Source: Allochromatium palmeri (GTDB lineage Bacteria; Pseudomonadota; Gammaproteobacteria; Chromatiales; Chromatiaceae). From it: DNA of 64,000 nucleotides. Of this stretch, positions 44,310 through 53,725 are shown in pieces. Position numbers and translations under genes: made by a program. The DNA lies in contig NZ_WNKT01000013.1 in the NCBI RefSeq assembly GCF_009720725.1, positions 16,625-80,624 of the forward strand, in the 5' to 3' direction. Below the pieces are notes generated by a model, which worked only from the letters and a program-made list of their open reading frames with translations, was not told the DNA's origin and ran no database searches. The stretch's first letter is position 1. Each line of letters begins with the position of its first letter.

Positions 44310-47203
44310 CAGCCGACCTCCCGCGAGGTGCCGATCGTCAGGGTATCGCGCCCGCTGTTCCCCAGTCGCCCGAGCGACTCCAGGATCAGCAGCAGCGTCC
44401 CGGTCACGACCAGCAGCACGCCGACATCGAAGATCAGGGTGCTGGTCAAACTGAGCTCGCCGAGCAGCGGCAGGGTCCAGTGCAGCATCGCACTGGTCAA
44501 CAAGGGTCGATCGAACAGCAGCGCGCCGAGCCCGGTCAGGAGCGCAAGCAAGAGGCCGACGCCGATCAGGCGCAGGTAGTCGGGGTGAAAGCGCGCGGCG
44601 GTCCAGCCGAAACCGTTCGCGACCTGCAGCAGGATCAGGGCCGCTCCGACCACCAGTCCGGCGACGAATCCGCCGCCGGGGGCCTCGTGACCGCGCAGCA
44701 GCAGGAAGGCCGCGAGCATGAGCGCCGCCGGGAGCACCGGCCGCGCGACGGCGCTCAGCATCAAGGGATGGCGCGCGTCGCGATCGGGCTCGCCGCTGTC
44801 CTCGGGACGCGCCCTGGAGCCGGCCGTGTCCCCCCGCGTGGGCAGGCGCAACGTCAACCCCCGTGTCATGGCGGCAATGCCCACGGCGGCGATGGCCAGC
44901 ACGCTGATTTCGCCGAGCGTATCCAAGGCGCGGAAATCCACCAGAATGGCGTTGACGACGTTACCGGCGCCCGCCAGGGGCTCGGCGGCCTGCAGGTAAC
45001 CCTCCGAGATCGGCTTGGCCGGGCGCAGCATCATGAGGGCCGCGAGTACCGCGCTACCGATGCCGCCGGTGACGGCCAGCAGAAGGTCGCGACGCTGTCG
45101 CCAGCCCGGGGGCCTGAGGTCGAGACTGCTGGGCAGCAAGGTCAGGACCAACAGCAGCAGCAAGGTCGTCACGATCTCCACCGACACTTGGGTCAGAGCC
45201 AGATCCGGCGCCGAGAAATGCACGAAGGCCAGGCTAACCACCAGGCCGACCGCGCCCGTCAGCAAGAGTGCCCACAGCCGATCGCCGCGCCGCAACACGA
45301 CGCCCAGTGTGGACAGGGCCAGGATCGCGGCGGCGGCAAGGCTCGGGCCGTCGAGCGGCATCGGCGTCACCGCAATCCAGCGGATCGGCACCCCATCCGA
45401 CGGCCGCGCCATGAGCCATCCCAGGGTCGCCAGCAGGATCGCCGTCGCCACCAACCACCTCAGGTTCGTGGGCAGCGACAGGGATTCGATCCGCTGACGG
45501 GCACGATAGGCCAGGCCAAGTAGACGAGCGCTCAGTCGCTGAAAACTCCGTGCACCACGCGCCGGTGGAAACCAGCGCGCATGCGCGGCGAACAGGGGGC
45601 GCCGGAGGAGATGGAGCAGCAGCGCGCCACCGAGCGCTGCCAGACTCATCTGGAAGGCGGGCGACCATCCCTGCCAGAGCGATAGGTGATAGTCGGGAAC
45701 GAAGCCGAGCACCCCGCGAGCGCCGAGACTGAGCACGGGCCGCACGACCTGCTCCGGAAAGATTCCGACCAGGAGACAGACCGCGACCAAGACCTCGATC
45801 GGTAGGCGCATCAGACGCCTCGGCTCCCCTGGCGGCTTGGACAGACCCAGGCTCTGGCCATCGAAGCGGCCATTGAAAAAGACATCGCGGATCAGACGCA
45901 GCGAATAGGCCGCCGAAAAGGCCCCGCCCAGGATCGCCGCCGCCGGCATCAACCATTGCAGCACCGGCCAACCTGCGATGCGCGGGGAATCCAGGGTCTC
46001 GACGAAGAACATCTCCTTGCTGAGAAAGCCGTTGAGCAGCGGTACGCCGGCCATCGACGCCGCCGCGACCATGGCGAGCGTGCCCGTGATCGGCAGGAAG
46101 ACGAACAGCCCGCTCAGACGTCGCATGTCGCGGGTACCCGTCTCGTGGCCGATGATACCGACCGCCATGAAGAGCGACGCCTTGAATACCGCATGGTTGA
46201 TGGCGTGAAACAGCCCGGCGACCACACCCAGGGGTGTCCCGAGACCGATCAGGAACACCATCAGCCCGAGATGACTGATGGTCGAATAGGCCAGCAGCCC
46301 CTTCATGTCGTGCTTGAAGAGGGCGACATAGGCGCCGAACAGAAAGGTTGCGAGCCCGACGCCGCCGACCAACGCGAACCAAAGCCCGCCGTCTGCCAGG
46401 ACCGGAAACAACCGCGCGAGTAGAAAGACACCGGCCTTGACCATGGTGGCCGAGTGCAGATAGGCCGACACCGGGGTCGGCGCGGACATCGCCCCCAGCA
46501 GCCAGAAATGGAAGGGTATCTGAGCGGACTTGGTGAAGGCGCCGAGCAGGATGAGCAGCAGGATCGGCAGGTGCAGCGGATGGTTGCGGACCTGATCGCC
46601 GGCGGCCAGCACCTCGGTCAGCGACAGACTACCGACGACGCTGCCAAGCAGGAGCACCCCGGCCAGGAGCGCCAGCCCCCCTGCCCCGGTCACCAGCAAG
46701 GCCATGCGCGCGCCGCGCCGGGCGCCGGCGGTGGAGGGATCGAACCCGATCAGCAAAAAGGAGACGAGGCTGGTCAGCTCCCAGAACAGCACCAGCAACA
46801 GCAGGTTGTCCGAGAGCACGAGGCCGAGCATCGCGGCCTGAAAGGTCAGCAGCAACGCATAGAACCGCCCGCGCGGGGCCTCGGTCGGCAGGTAGTAGCG
46901 GGCGTAGAGGTCGACCAGCAGCCCCATGCCGAGGATCAGCAGCGCGAACAGCAGGCTCAGCCCATCGCAACGCAGCGCCAGATCGAGCCCCATCGCGGGC
47001 AGCCACGACCACTGCTGCAACGGGGTCACGCCCTCGAGGATCGCCGGCACCTGCAGCAAGAGGACGCCCAGCGCCAGGGTGCTGGCAACGGCGGCGACGA
47101 CCGATGGGGCACGGTTCCAGCGACGTTCCGCCAGCGGCGCCAGGAGAGCACCGAGCAGCGGAGACAGCAGGATCGCGACGAGCGGAGGGGCGATTGCGAT
47201 CAT
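44309..47203 (-). CDS. mnhA: Na+/H+ antiporter subunit A fused to subunit B
   Basis: 964 residues. Residues 1-~650 are the NuoL-like subunit A with the proton-channel helices (ELTSLVSFLLIGFDPSTAGA and the FHFWLLGAMSAPTPVSAYLH region with conserved Lys/His equivalents). The next part carries the NuoJ-like MbhD segments (VSLAFVHFSAPDLALTQVSV), and ~820-964 is an MnhB domain (RGHEAPGGGFVAGLVVGA). The fusion removes a separate mnhB gene; this arrangement is known in Mrp operons of several proteobacteria. The complex exchanges cytoplasmic Na+ (or K+) for external H+ and supports pH and salt homeostasis. First gene of the operon; GAGGCC precedes the ATG. Confidence 0.93.
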   Translation of the reverse strand: MIAIAPPLVAILLSPLLGALLAPLAERRWNRAPSVVAAVASTLALGVLLLQVPAILEGVTPLQQWSWLPAMGLDLALRCDGLSLLFALLILGMGLLVDLYARYYLPTEAPRGRFYALLLTFQAAMLGLVLSDNLLLLVLFWELTSLVSFLLIGFDPSTAGARRGARMALLVTGAGGLALLAGVLLLGSVVGSLSLTEVLAAGDQVRNHPLHLPILLLILLGAFTKSAQIPFHFWLLGAMSAPTPVSAYLHSATMVKAGVFLLARLFPVLADGGLWFALVGGVGLATFLFGAYVALFKHDMKGLLAYSTISHLGLMVFLIGLGTPLGVVAGLFHAINHAVFKASLFMAVGIIGHETGTRDMRRLSGLFVFLPITGTLAMVAAASMAGVPLLNGFLSKEMFFVETLDSPRIAGWPVLQWLMPAAAILGGAFSAAYSLRLIRDVFFNGRFDGQSLGLSKPPGEPRRLMRLPIEVLVAVCLLVGIFPEQVVRPVLSLGARGVLGFVPDYHLSLWQGWSPAFQMSLAALGGALLLHLLRRPLFAAHARWFPPARGARSFQRLSARLLGLAYRARQRIESLSLPTNLRWLVATAILLATLGWLMARPSDGVPIRWIAVTPMPLDGPSLAAAAILALSTLGVVLRRGDRLWALLLTGAVGLVVSLAFVHFSAPDLALTQVSVEIVTTLLLLLVLTLLPSSLDLRPPGWRQRRDLLLAVTGGIGSAVLAALMMLRPAKPISEGYLQAAEPLAGAGNVVNAILVDFRALDTLGEISVLAIAAVGIAAMTRGLTLRLPTRGDTAGSRARPEDSGEPDRDARHPLMLSAVARPVLPAALMLAAFLLLRGHEAPGGGFVAGLVVGAALILLQVANGFGWTAARFHPDYLRLIGVGLLLALLTGLGALLFDRPLLTSAMLHWTLPLLGELSLTSTLIFDVGVLLVVTGTLLLILESLGRLGNSGRDTLTIGTSREVG

Positions 47204-47307
47204 GGCCTCGAAGTGGTCTCGGCGCGCATGACCGGGCCGGATCCGAGGCCGGCTCGGTCGCTCCTACCCGCATTCAATCGGTCTTTCATGCTCATATGCG
47301 CTCTCAA

Positions 47308-47997
47308 TCAGGCGCTCGCCGAGGCCTGCCCGTGCATGTGCGCGGCCATTTCACGGGGATCGTGCATGCCGGATTTCACGCCCAAGCGAATCAGCAGCAC
47401 ATTGACCGGCCAGGCCGCGATCAAACCGCAAGCGAGCGATAAGACCAGCGAGCCCCAAAAAAGCGGCTGCCCGAGCGTGGCGTTCGGCGCAAGCCACAGA
47501 TCGACGCTGATCGCAACGACCTCCATCACGAAGATCGACGCCGTCTCGGAGGTGAAGGCATCCCAGAGCGCCCGACCGACCGGCAGGCCCTCTTGGATCA
47601 GCGGTCCCGCCGTCAAGGCGTAGCCAAAGAGGTAGGCCAGCGCGAAGGTAGTGATGGCGACGATCCAGGGCGCGAGTGCCAGCAGACCCACGGTAATCAA
47701 CACACCGACGATCTCGCCGGCACCGCAGCCCGAGTAGCAGTGGCTGACGGAGCGCCAGCCACGGCGCCAGATGGAATCGAACGGGATCTGCTTGCGCCCA
47801 GAGAGCCAATAGACCGCGAGTCCGAGGGGGCCAGAGTAGAGCACCGTCAGCATCCAAACCGCGCGCATCAGCCCCATGATCTCGGGGTTGCGCTGGCGTA
47901 GGTCGGCGATCAACACCGCCAGCGCTACCGCGACGATGACCGCCCAGGCGCTGATCACCAGCCAGGAATCGAGAAACGCACGAACGGCTTCAGCCAT
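47308..47997 (-). CDS. DUF4396 membrane protein
   Basis: 229 residues with six predicted transmembrane helices. The DUF4396 core includes a Cys-containing HCYSGCGAGEIVG, where the cysteines may bind copper or another metal, and the end motif MHDPREMAAHMHGQ is rich in His and Met, also consistent with metal binding (inference). Strong GGAGGAGG before the ATG at 47997. It lies 104 bases upstream of mnhA on the same strand, but no role in the antiporter is known. Confidence 0.8.
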   Translation of the reverse strand: MAEAVRAFLDSWLVISAWAVIVAVALAVLIADLRQRNPEIMGLMRAVWMLTVLYSGPLGLAVYWLSGRKQIPFDSIWRRGWRSVSHCYSGCGAGEIVGVLITVGLLALAPWIVAITTFALAYLFGYALTAGPLIQEGLPVGRALWDAFTSETASIFVMEVVAISVDLWLAPNATLGQPLFWGSLVLSLACGLIAAWPVNVLLIRLGVKSGMHDPREMAAHMHGQASASA

Positions 47998-48080
47998 GGG
48001 TATGCCTCCTCCATCGGTGTCTGGTCCGCGACCGCCATCGAAGCGGACGCATTCGCGGCCCCGGTGCGCCAGATCTGAAT

Positions 48081-48306
48081 GATGGCCGACGGAACCCTTG
48101 CGTCCTTCGGCTCAAGCACCCTGGATGCCAGGATGCCCCGCACGGGCGGCCCGGCATCGATCTGCGACCCGGAGAGGCCGTCCTAGTGGAGCTCTTGATA
48201 GGACAGCGACGGTGGAGAGGACCAGCAACAGCGCCATCGATCGGGGCATTTCAACCGCTCCAGGTTCAATTGCACCGCTGGACCTCGCTCGGAGAGGGGG
48301 AGATCC
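48081..48306. repeat. 226-bp direct repeat, copy 1
   Basis: Matches 57671-57898 in the same orientation along its whole length at roughly 85-90 percent identity, including CCCTGGATGCCAGGATGCCC and GGGACAGCG/AGGACAGCGACGGTGGAGAGG-type blocks. No gene lies inside; small frames are not conserved as protein. It sits just upstream of the DUF4396 gene, while copy 2 sits just upstream of the MscS gene, so each copy occupies the 5' region of a minus-strand membrane-protein gene. Confidence 0.8.
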
Positions 48307-48498
48307 CAGCGCGGTATCTCCCAGCGCCTCTTCGACGAACTTTGGCAGTGTGGATTGCACCTGATCACCAGAATCCGCAAGAAAGGGTGCAGCCAGCATC
48401 GGCTCTTTGGTGGAGGGAGGATGCTGGCAAGGCGTGGGCCAAGGGCCAGTAATCCGTCTCCATCGGTTCAGCGCGCACGCCCGAAGGCGTTCGGCCGA

Positions 48499-49960
48499 TC
48501 ACACTCGCGGCAGCTCGCTGCCTCCGCGCACATAGGTGTCCACGGACTCCGCGCACTGGCGCCCCTCGCGGATGGCCCACACGATCAGCGACTGACCGCG
48601 CCGTGCGTCTCCGCAGGCGAAGACGCCCTTGCGGCTCGAGCGGTAGTCGCCGTCGCCGGCGGCGATGTTTCCGCGTCCGTCGAGGCTCAGATCCAGTTCG
48701 GCGATGACGTCGCCGTGGGCCGTGGGCCGGGTGCCGATAGCCGATCGCGATCAGCACCAACTGGGCCGGCAGACGCCGCGACTCGCCCGCCACCGGCTCG
48801 CGCCGCCAACCTCCGTCGTCGGCGCGAGACCAGTGCAGGCGCTGCAGATCGACCCCGGCGACGCGCTCCCCGTCTGCGCGGAAGGCAACCGTCTCCCAGC
48901 CCCAGATGCGCCGTCCGCCCTCAGCCTCGTGGTCGTTGGGCTTGAGCTCGGGAACCGGCTCGGGCCAGTGCGTCAGCACGTCGCCCTGATGCGGGGGCTC
49001 GGCGTGATACTGGATCTGGGTGACGCTTCGCGCCCCCTGGCGGATCGCCGTGACGACGCAGTCCGATCCCGTGTCCCCGCCGCCGATGACCACCACGTCC
49101 AGATCGCGCGCATCTATGTGCCGTCCCTTGTCCATCCCGCGGTCGAGCGAGCGGTTCTGTCCGCTCAGATAGTCGAGCGCGAAATGGACGCCGCCGAGGC
49201 CTCGGCCCGGAACCGTGACGTCCCGCGGCGTGCTCGATCCGCAGGCGAGCACCAGGACGCCGCCCTCCGTCATCAGTTCCCGCGCGGGTAGATCCGCACC
49301 GACCCTGACGCCCGTCCGGAAGCGCACGCCCTCGTCGCGCATCTGATCCAGACGCCGGTCCAGGATCCGCTTCTCGAGACGGAAGTCGGGGATCCCGTAG
49401 CGCAGCAGTCCGCCGATCTTCGGCGCCGCCTCGTAGACGGTGACCGCATGCCCGGCGCGGGCGAGCTGCTGGGCGCAGGCGAGTCCGGCGGGGCCGGAGC
49501 CGACCACGGACACCTGTCCCGTCGGCGCATTCAGGGACGCCGCCGTCGGCCGCTGGGGCCTCACCCAGCCGTGCTGCCAGGCGTGCTCGATGATCGCCAG
49601 CTCGATGGCGCGGATGGTCACCGGCGAGCCGCTGAGCCGCAGCGTGCAGGCGTCCTCGCAGGGTGCTGGACAGAGCCGCCCCGTCAGCTCGGGGAAGTTG
49701 TTGGTGGACTCGAGCTGCTCCCAGGCCGCGCGCCACTCGTCCTCGCTCACCAGGGCGTTCCATTCCGGGATCTGGTTGTGTACCGGGCAATAGCCGTGAC
49801 ACCAGGGCACGCCGCAGTCCATGCAGCGCGTGCCCTGTTCGGCGGCCCGGGGATCGGGCAGCGGATTTTCGTACTCGTGCCAGTGGCGGATGCGCCGGCC
49901 GGGCGCCTGGCGCTCCGGTTCGACCCTCGGGATGCGCAGAAATGCAGTGGGGCTATGCAT
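48499..49960 (-). pseudogene. gltD: Glutamate synthase small subunit (GltD-like) with a 7-bp duplication frameshift
   Basis: GltD-type FAD/NADPH oxidoreductases pass electrons to glutamate synthase. From the ATG at 49960 (GGAGGTGA upstream) the frame carries the Fe-S cluster motif CMDCGVPWCHGYCP near residue 47, the FAD site GSGPAGLACAQQLA and the NADPH site VVIGGGDTGSDCV. Near residue 410 a tandem duplication of CGTGGGC (48714-48727, plus strand) shifts the frame. Removing one copy restores the standard C-terminus ([20 protein letters not shown]) ending at 48499. Without correction the protein would run out of frame to 48365. No gltB is adjacent. Confidence 0.85.
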
Positions 49961-50224
49961 GGGAATCACCTCCCGCCGCACGGGCGGATGCGGGGACGCA
50001 GCCAGTCGTCACGCGAGTCGCCGGCCGGATCGGGCGCAAGCCGCGCCCATGAGTCACAGAGATGTGGATTTGGATCTCGAGAGGACTCAGCAGCGCGTTC
50101 CGTGCCAACACAAAGGGTTCGTGCGGCGCCCGAGACGCAAGCATCTCTCGGGCGCTGGCAAGACGGCCGAAATTCGGCTCTGCACTCCATCCGGCGGCGG
50201 CCTGGGGGTAATGGCCCAGCTCTT

Positions 50225-50238
50225 GGGTCATTTGACCC
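50225..50238. promoter_or_regulatory. Perfect dyad GGGTCA-TT-TGACCC
   Basis: A 14-bp perfect palindrome in the 400-base gap between the divergent gltD and DUF2189 genes, 126 bases before the DUF2189 start. It could be an operator. The rest of this gap (49961-50363) contains no gene; a partly similar TTTGACCC occurs at 774 after the DUF302 gene. Confidence 0.3.
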
Positions 50239-50363
50239 GCCCGAATCAGGGGTTGGGACGAGCGTTTGCGTGGTCCACGCCCGAGACCGGGCCTGGCAGG
50301 CCTCTTGCTCGAAGCTGCGAAAGCGATACACCCGAGGCATCCCCAGATGCCAGGAGGATCCGG

Positions 50364-51161
50364 ATGAGCACCTACAGACTTTCCACGCAGCAACAACCCC
50401 AGCGCAGCTTCGAGATACGCTCGCTCGATGAGGTCAGACCCATGGCGTGGCTGCGTCAGGGACTGGAGGACTTCAAGGCCGAGCCCCTCTGGAGCACGGT
50501 CTATGGTGCCGCCGTCGCCGGCCTCGGCGGACTCTTCGCCTATCTCGCCTCCGGTGCCGATGCCTTCTTCCTGGTGCCCTTCCTCTTCAGCGGCTTTCTC
50601 GTCGTCACCCCCATGCTCTCGCTCGGGCTCATGGCCAAGGCCAAACTGCGCGAGACGGGCCGGGCCCATGATGCGGGGGCGCTGCGGCGGCTCCTGGCCA
50701 TGAACCGCTCGAGCACCGCCATGATGGGGATCTTCCTGGTGCTCGTCTTCGTCAACTGGATCATGGTGTCGAACCTGGTCTACGGCGGGGTCTTCCATCA
50801 GGTCACCACGGGCATCGAGCGCGTGCAGCCGCTGCCCGTGATGTTCACCGAGAGCCTCCCCTTCCTGCTCATCTATGGTGGCATCGCCATCGCCCTCGCG
50901 GCCTTTGTCTTCCGCATCGTCGCCTTCTCCATCCCCATGATGCTCGACCAGAAGGTCGACGCCTTCAATGCGGCATTCGCGAGTTGGAAGGCGGTCGGCG
51001 AGAACAGGAAGCCCATGTCACTCTGGGCCTCGATCATCGCGGCGCTCTGCACCCTCGGGTTCCTCACCTTCTTCGTCGGACTCGTCTTCGTCATTCCCTG
51101 GCTCGGCTACGCCTCCTGGCATGCCTATCGGGACACCATGGAGGCGAATCAGGATTCCTGA
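50364..51161 (+). CDS. DUF2189 family membrane protein
   Basis: 265 residues with six predicted transmembrane helices in three pairs. The N-terminal cytoplasmic RSLDEVRPMAWLRQGLEDF motif and the central GLMAKAKLRETGR loop are DUF2189 features; the fifth conserved segment is FSIPMMLDQKVDAFNA. The role is unknown, often near respiratory genes. AGGAGG seven bases before the ATG gives a firm start. It converges with the MBL-rhodanese gene, 23 bases apart. Confidence 0.83.
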   Translation: MSTYRLSTQQQPQRSFEIRSLDEVRPMAWLRQGLEDFKAEPLWSTVYGAAVAGLGGLFAYLASGADAFFLVPFLFSGFLVVTPMLSLGLMAKAKLRETGRAHDAGALRRLLAMNRSSTAMMGIFLVLVFVNWIMVSNLVYGGVFHQVTTGIERVQPLPVMFTESLPFLLIYGGIAIALAAFVFRIVAFSIPMMLDQKVDAFNAAFASWKAVGENRKPMSLWASIIAALCTLGFLTFFVGLVFVIPWLGYASWHAYRDTMEANQDS

Positions 51162-51184
51162 CCGGATCGCGGGCGGAGGGCCGG

Positions 51185-52576
51185 CTATCGGGCGAGCGGC
51201 AGGGATTCCGCCTGCCAGCCGGTCATGCCTCCAAGCACGTTGAACACCGCCTTGTGACCCTGACGCTTGAGGACACTCGCGGCGACCGAGGATCGGAAGC
51301 CGCTTCCGCAGACGACCGCGACCGGCCGGCCCTTGGGGATCTCGTCGGCACGACGCCTGATTTCGGCACCTGTGATATGGACGGCCTGAGGAATGTGTCC
51401 GGCGCTCCATTCGGCCGGCTGACGCACGTCCAGCACCATGAGATCGTTGGGCTTCCCGATCTGCTCGTTCAGCTCCCACACGGTCCATTGCGGCAGGATG
51501 TCGATCGGCATTCCTGTTGTGCGCCAAGCGAACATGCCGCCCGAGAGCCAGCCGAGCGGGAGCTCGTACCCGATCCGCAGTAGCTGCCAGCAGACTTCCC
51601 AGAGGTCGCCCGGCTGCTCGAGCACCAGGACGATGAGCCGGTCATCGGGCACCACGCTCCCGGCCCAGGTCGCAAACGACGTCCCGACGCCGACGTTGAG
51701 CGCACCCGGGATATGGGCGGTGAAGGCCTCGGGCGAACGGCAGTCGAGCAGGGTGACGCCGTCGCGTCTCAGCCGCTCGACCTCGTCCACGCCGAGCGGG
51801 GGCGGATCGGCCAGTACGCCGAGCGGCGGCGGCCCCTCGCTGTTGAGCTTGCGCATGCGCGGCCAATAGGGCGGAACCGAAGGCAGATCGGTCAGATCCA
51901 TGCACTGGCCGACGAAGCCGTCGACGTCGGTGAGACGCGCGAGCAGCTGGTTCATCCGCCGTTCGTAGCCGACCGTGGTCGAGAGCCGGCTGCCGATGTT
52001 CCCCCCACAGAGCGAACCGGCAACGTGGGTCGGATAGACCTCGACGAAGTCCGGCAGGGTCAGCACCTTGTTCTGCAGGGTCTGGCAGAAGGCCTCCGCA
52101 CTCTTCTTCGCCTCATACGGACCGCCGAGCAGATCCGGTCGCGCCAGGTCGCCGACCAGCAAGGCGCCGCCGGAGAAGAAGATGGCCGGCTCGTCGCCGC
52201 GCGAGCGGTCGGTGAGCACGAGACTGATGTGCTCGGGCGTATGTCCAGGGGTGTGCAGGAATTCGATCGATACCTCACCCATCTCCAGACGTTGCCCATC
52301 GTCCATCGGCGTCACACTGTAACCGAGCTCTGCACGGGCGCCGGCGAGAAGCTCGATGTCGCCCCGCTCGGGGAGCTCGCAGATCCCGGTCAGATAGTCA
52401 TTGTGCTGATGGGTGTCGCAGGCATAGCGGATCCGCATGCCCTGCTCGCGGGCGGTCTGGAAATAGGTATCCACATCGCGACGCACGTCGAGCACAAAGG
52501 CCTCGCCGGTTTCCTCCGAGCCGACGAAATAGGATGCATGGCCGAGACTCTCCAAATAGAACTGTTTGAAAAACAT
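51185..52576 (-). CDS. Metallo-beta-lactamase/double-rhodanese fusion (persulfide dioxygenase-like)
   Basis: 463 residues. Residues 1-~250 are an MBL-fold domain of the persulfide dioxygenase (ETHE1/Blh) group, which oxidises glutathione persulfide to sulfite. The metal motif is THQHND with Tyr in the last position (DTHQHNDYLTG), as in the NDY variant of this group; later ligands are HTPGHTPEH and GDLARPDL. Two rhodanese domains follow (about 265-355 and 370-460); the second has the active Cys in VCGSGFRS, while the first has no Cys at the expected loop. GGAGA seven bases upstream sets the ATG. It suggests reactive sulfur detoxification, consistent with a sulfur-metabolising host. Confidence 0.88.
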   Translation of the reverse strand: MFFKQFYLESLGHASYFVGSEETGEAFVLDVRRDVDTYFQTAREQGMRIRYACDTHQHNDYLTGICELPERGDIELLAGARAELGYSVTPMDDGQRLEMGEVSIEFLHTPGHTPEHISLVLTDRSRGDEPAIFFSGGALLVGDLARPDLLGGPYEAKKSAEAFCQTLQNKVLTLPDFVEVYPTHVAGSLCGGNIGSRLSTTVGYERRMNQLLARLTDVDGFVGQCMDLTDLPSVPPYWPRMRKLNSEGPPPLGVLADPPPLGVDEVERLRRDGVTLLDCRSPEAFTAHIPGALNVGVGTSFATWAGSVVPDDRLIVLVLEQPGDLWEVCWQLLRIGYELPLGWLSGGMFAWRTTGMPIDILPQWTVWELNEQIGKPNDLMVLDVRQPAEWSAGHIPQAVHITGAEIRRRADEIPKGRPVAVVCGSGFRSSVAASVLKRQGHKAVFNVLGGMTGWQAESLPLAR

Positions 52577-52960
52577 ACTGGTCTCCTGAAGTCGACGGCT
52601 CGAGTCACGCTCCGGGAGGTACAGATCCGCCTCGATACGGCAACGGCGTGACCGACCGGGATCGAGCCAAGTCACAGGTAACGAGCAAGTCACGTACCAA
52701 CCGCAGGAACCGGGCGATCATGCGGACGTGAAACGGATGCACCCGCCACAAGACTGGATTCGGGCGGTCCTTTTGACCGGATTCAGGGGTAAATCCACCG
52801 CCGATACGGTGGGCATTCACCGCTGGGGGACCGAATGAAACGGCTCGGTCGGCCTGGGGATGCAGGGCGACTCGAGGCACGGCCTTTGCTCGTCATTCGG
52901 ATGGCAAAGACCCGGAAGCAAGCCGAAAGGCGTCTTCTCTTCAGACGGAGGTGAAACCCA
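52577..52960. other. Spacer between divergent MBL-rhodanese and reductase genes
   Basis: 384 bases, no gene. It has a short dyad CCACCGCCGATACGGTGG near 52797 with a 6-base stem, just inside a pyrimidine-poor stretch. Promoters for both divergent genes should lie here, and a shared regulatory region would tie the two redox genes together. No clear -10/-35 elements are seen. Confidence 0.4.
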
Positions 52961-53626
52961 ATGCCCACACCGAGCACACTATTGATGAGCGAAATCCTCA
53001 CCCACGACGTCCAGCGCCTGCTGCTCAGCAAGCCGGAGGGAATGGACTGGATGCCTGGGCAAGGCATCGAGGTCCAGATCGACGCGGACGAGTGGCGCGA
53101 GGAGGCACGCCCCTTCACCCCGACCTCGCTGCCCGAGGACCGGATCCTCGAACTCGCCGTCAAGCGGTATCCCGAGCACGACGGCTTCACCGTCGCCCTG
53201 CACGGTCTACGGCCCGGCGCCCAGCTGCTGCTCGGCGACCCCTTCGGCAGCATCGGCTATCAGGGGCCCGGAACCTTCATCGCGGCGGGCACGGGCGTCA
53301 CGCCCTTTCTGGCGATCCTGAGGCAGCTCGCCCTCCAGGATTCATTGGAGGGCCACCAACTCCTGCTGACCAACAAGTGCGAGCAGGACGTCATCTGCCG
53401 CGAGGAACTCCAATATTATCTGGGCGAGCGCTGCGTGCTGACCTTCACCCACGAGCACGACCCCGGTCAGGAAGGCCGTCATATCGACGCCGCCTTCCTC
53501 GCCGCGCACATCGACAGGCCGGACCAGGTCTTTTATGTCTGCGGACCACAGGGCTTTGTCGAGTCGATCAACGCGCACCTGCTGAGCTTGGGTGTGCACC
53601 CGAATAGCCTCGTTTACGAGCGCTGA
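52961..53626 (+). CDS. Small FAD/NAD(P)H-binding oxidoreductase (ferredoxin reductase-like)
   Basis: 221 residues: N-terminal FAD-binding barrel (RPFTPTSLP, the R-x-Y/F-T-P/S pattern) and C-terminal NAD-binding domain with GTFIAAGTGVTPFLAIL, then FYVCGPQGFVESIN, hallmarks of the flavodoxin/ferredoxin reductase superfamily. No Fe-S domain is fused, so it must use an external electron carrier. GGAGG seven bases before the ATG. It is divergent from the MBL-rhodanese gene and may support sulfur or nitrosative stress metabolism (inference). A remnant of a close paralog lies at 61258. Confidence 0.85.
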   Translation: MPTPSTLLMSEILTHDVQRLLLSKPEGMDWMPGQGIEVQIDADEWREEARPFTPTSLPEDRILELAVKRYPEHDGFTVALHGLRPGAQLLLGDPFGSIGYQGPGTFIAAGTGVTPFLAILRQLALQDSLEGHQLLLTNKCEQDVICREELQYYLGERCVLTFTHEHDPGQEGRHIDAAFLAAHIDRPDQVFYVCGPQGFVESINAHLLSLGVHPNSLVYER

Positions 53627-53682
53627 GCGCGCCCGACTCGGAGCCATTTGCCTTTTAATGGCGTGGATTATGCTTATCTCCA

Positions 53683-53698
53683 GTGACATATATCACTT
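53683..53698. promoter_or_regulatory. CRP/FNR-type dyad AGTGA-N6-TCACT
   Basis: A perfect AGTGA-CATATA-TCACT dyad, differing from the CRP/Vfr consensus TGTGA-N6-TCACA only at the outermost bases. It ends 27 bases before the PRC-barrel ATG. A possible promoter, TTGCCT (53649) and TATGCT (53670) with a tight 15-base spacing, lies just upstream. The site would then overlap or follow the transcription start, suiting repression. Confidence 0.45.
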
Positions 53699-53725
53699 GG
53701 GGCACAGGCCCCTTTGGAGGTCTCA

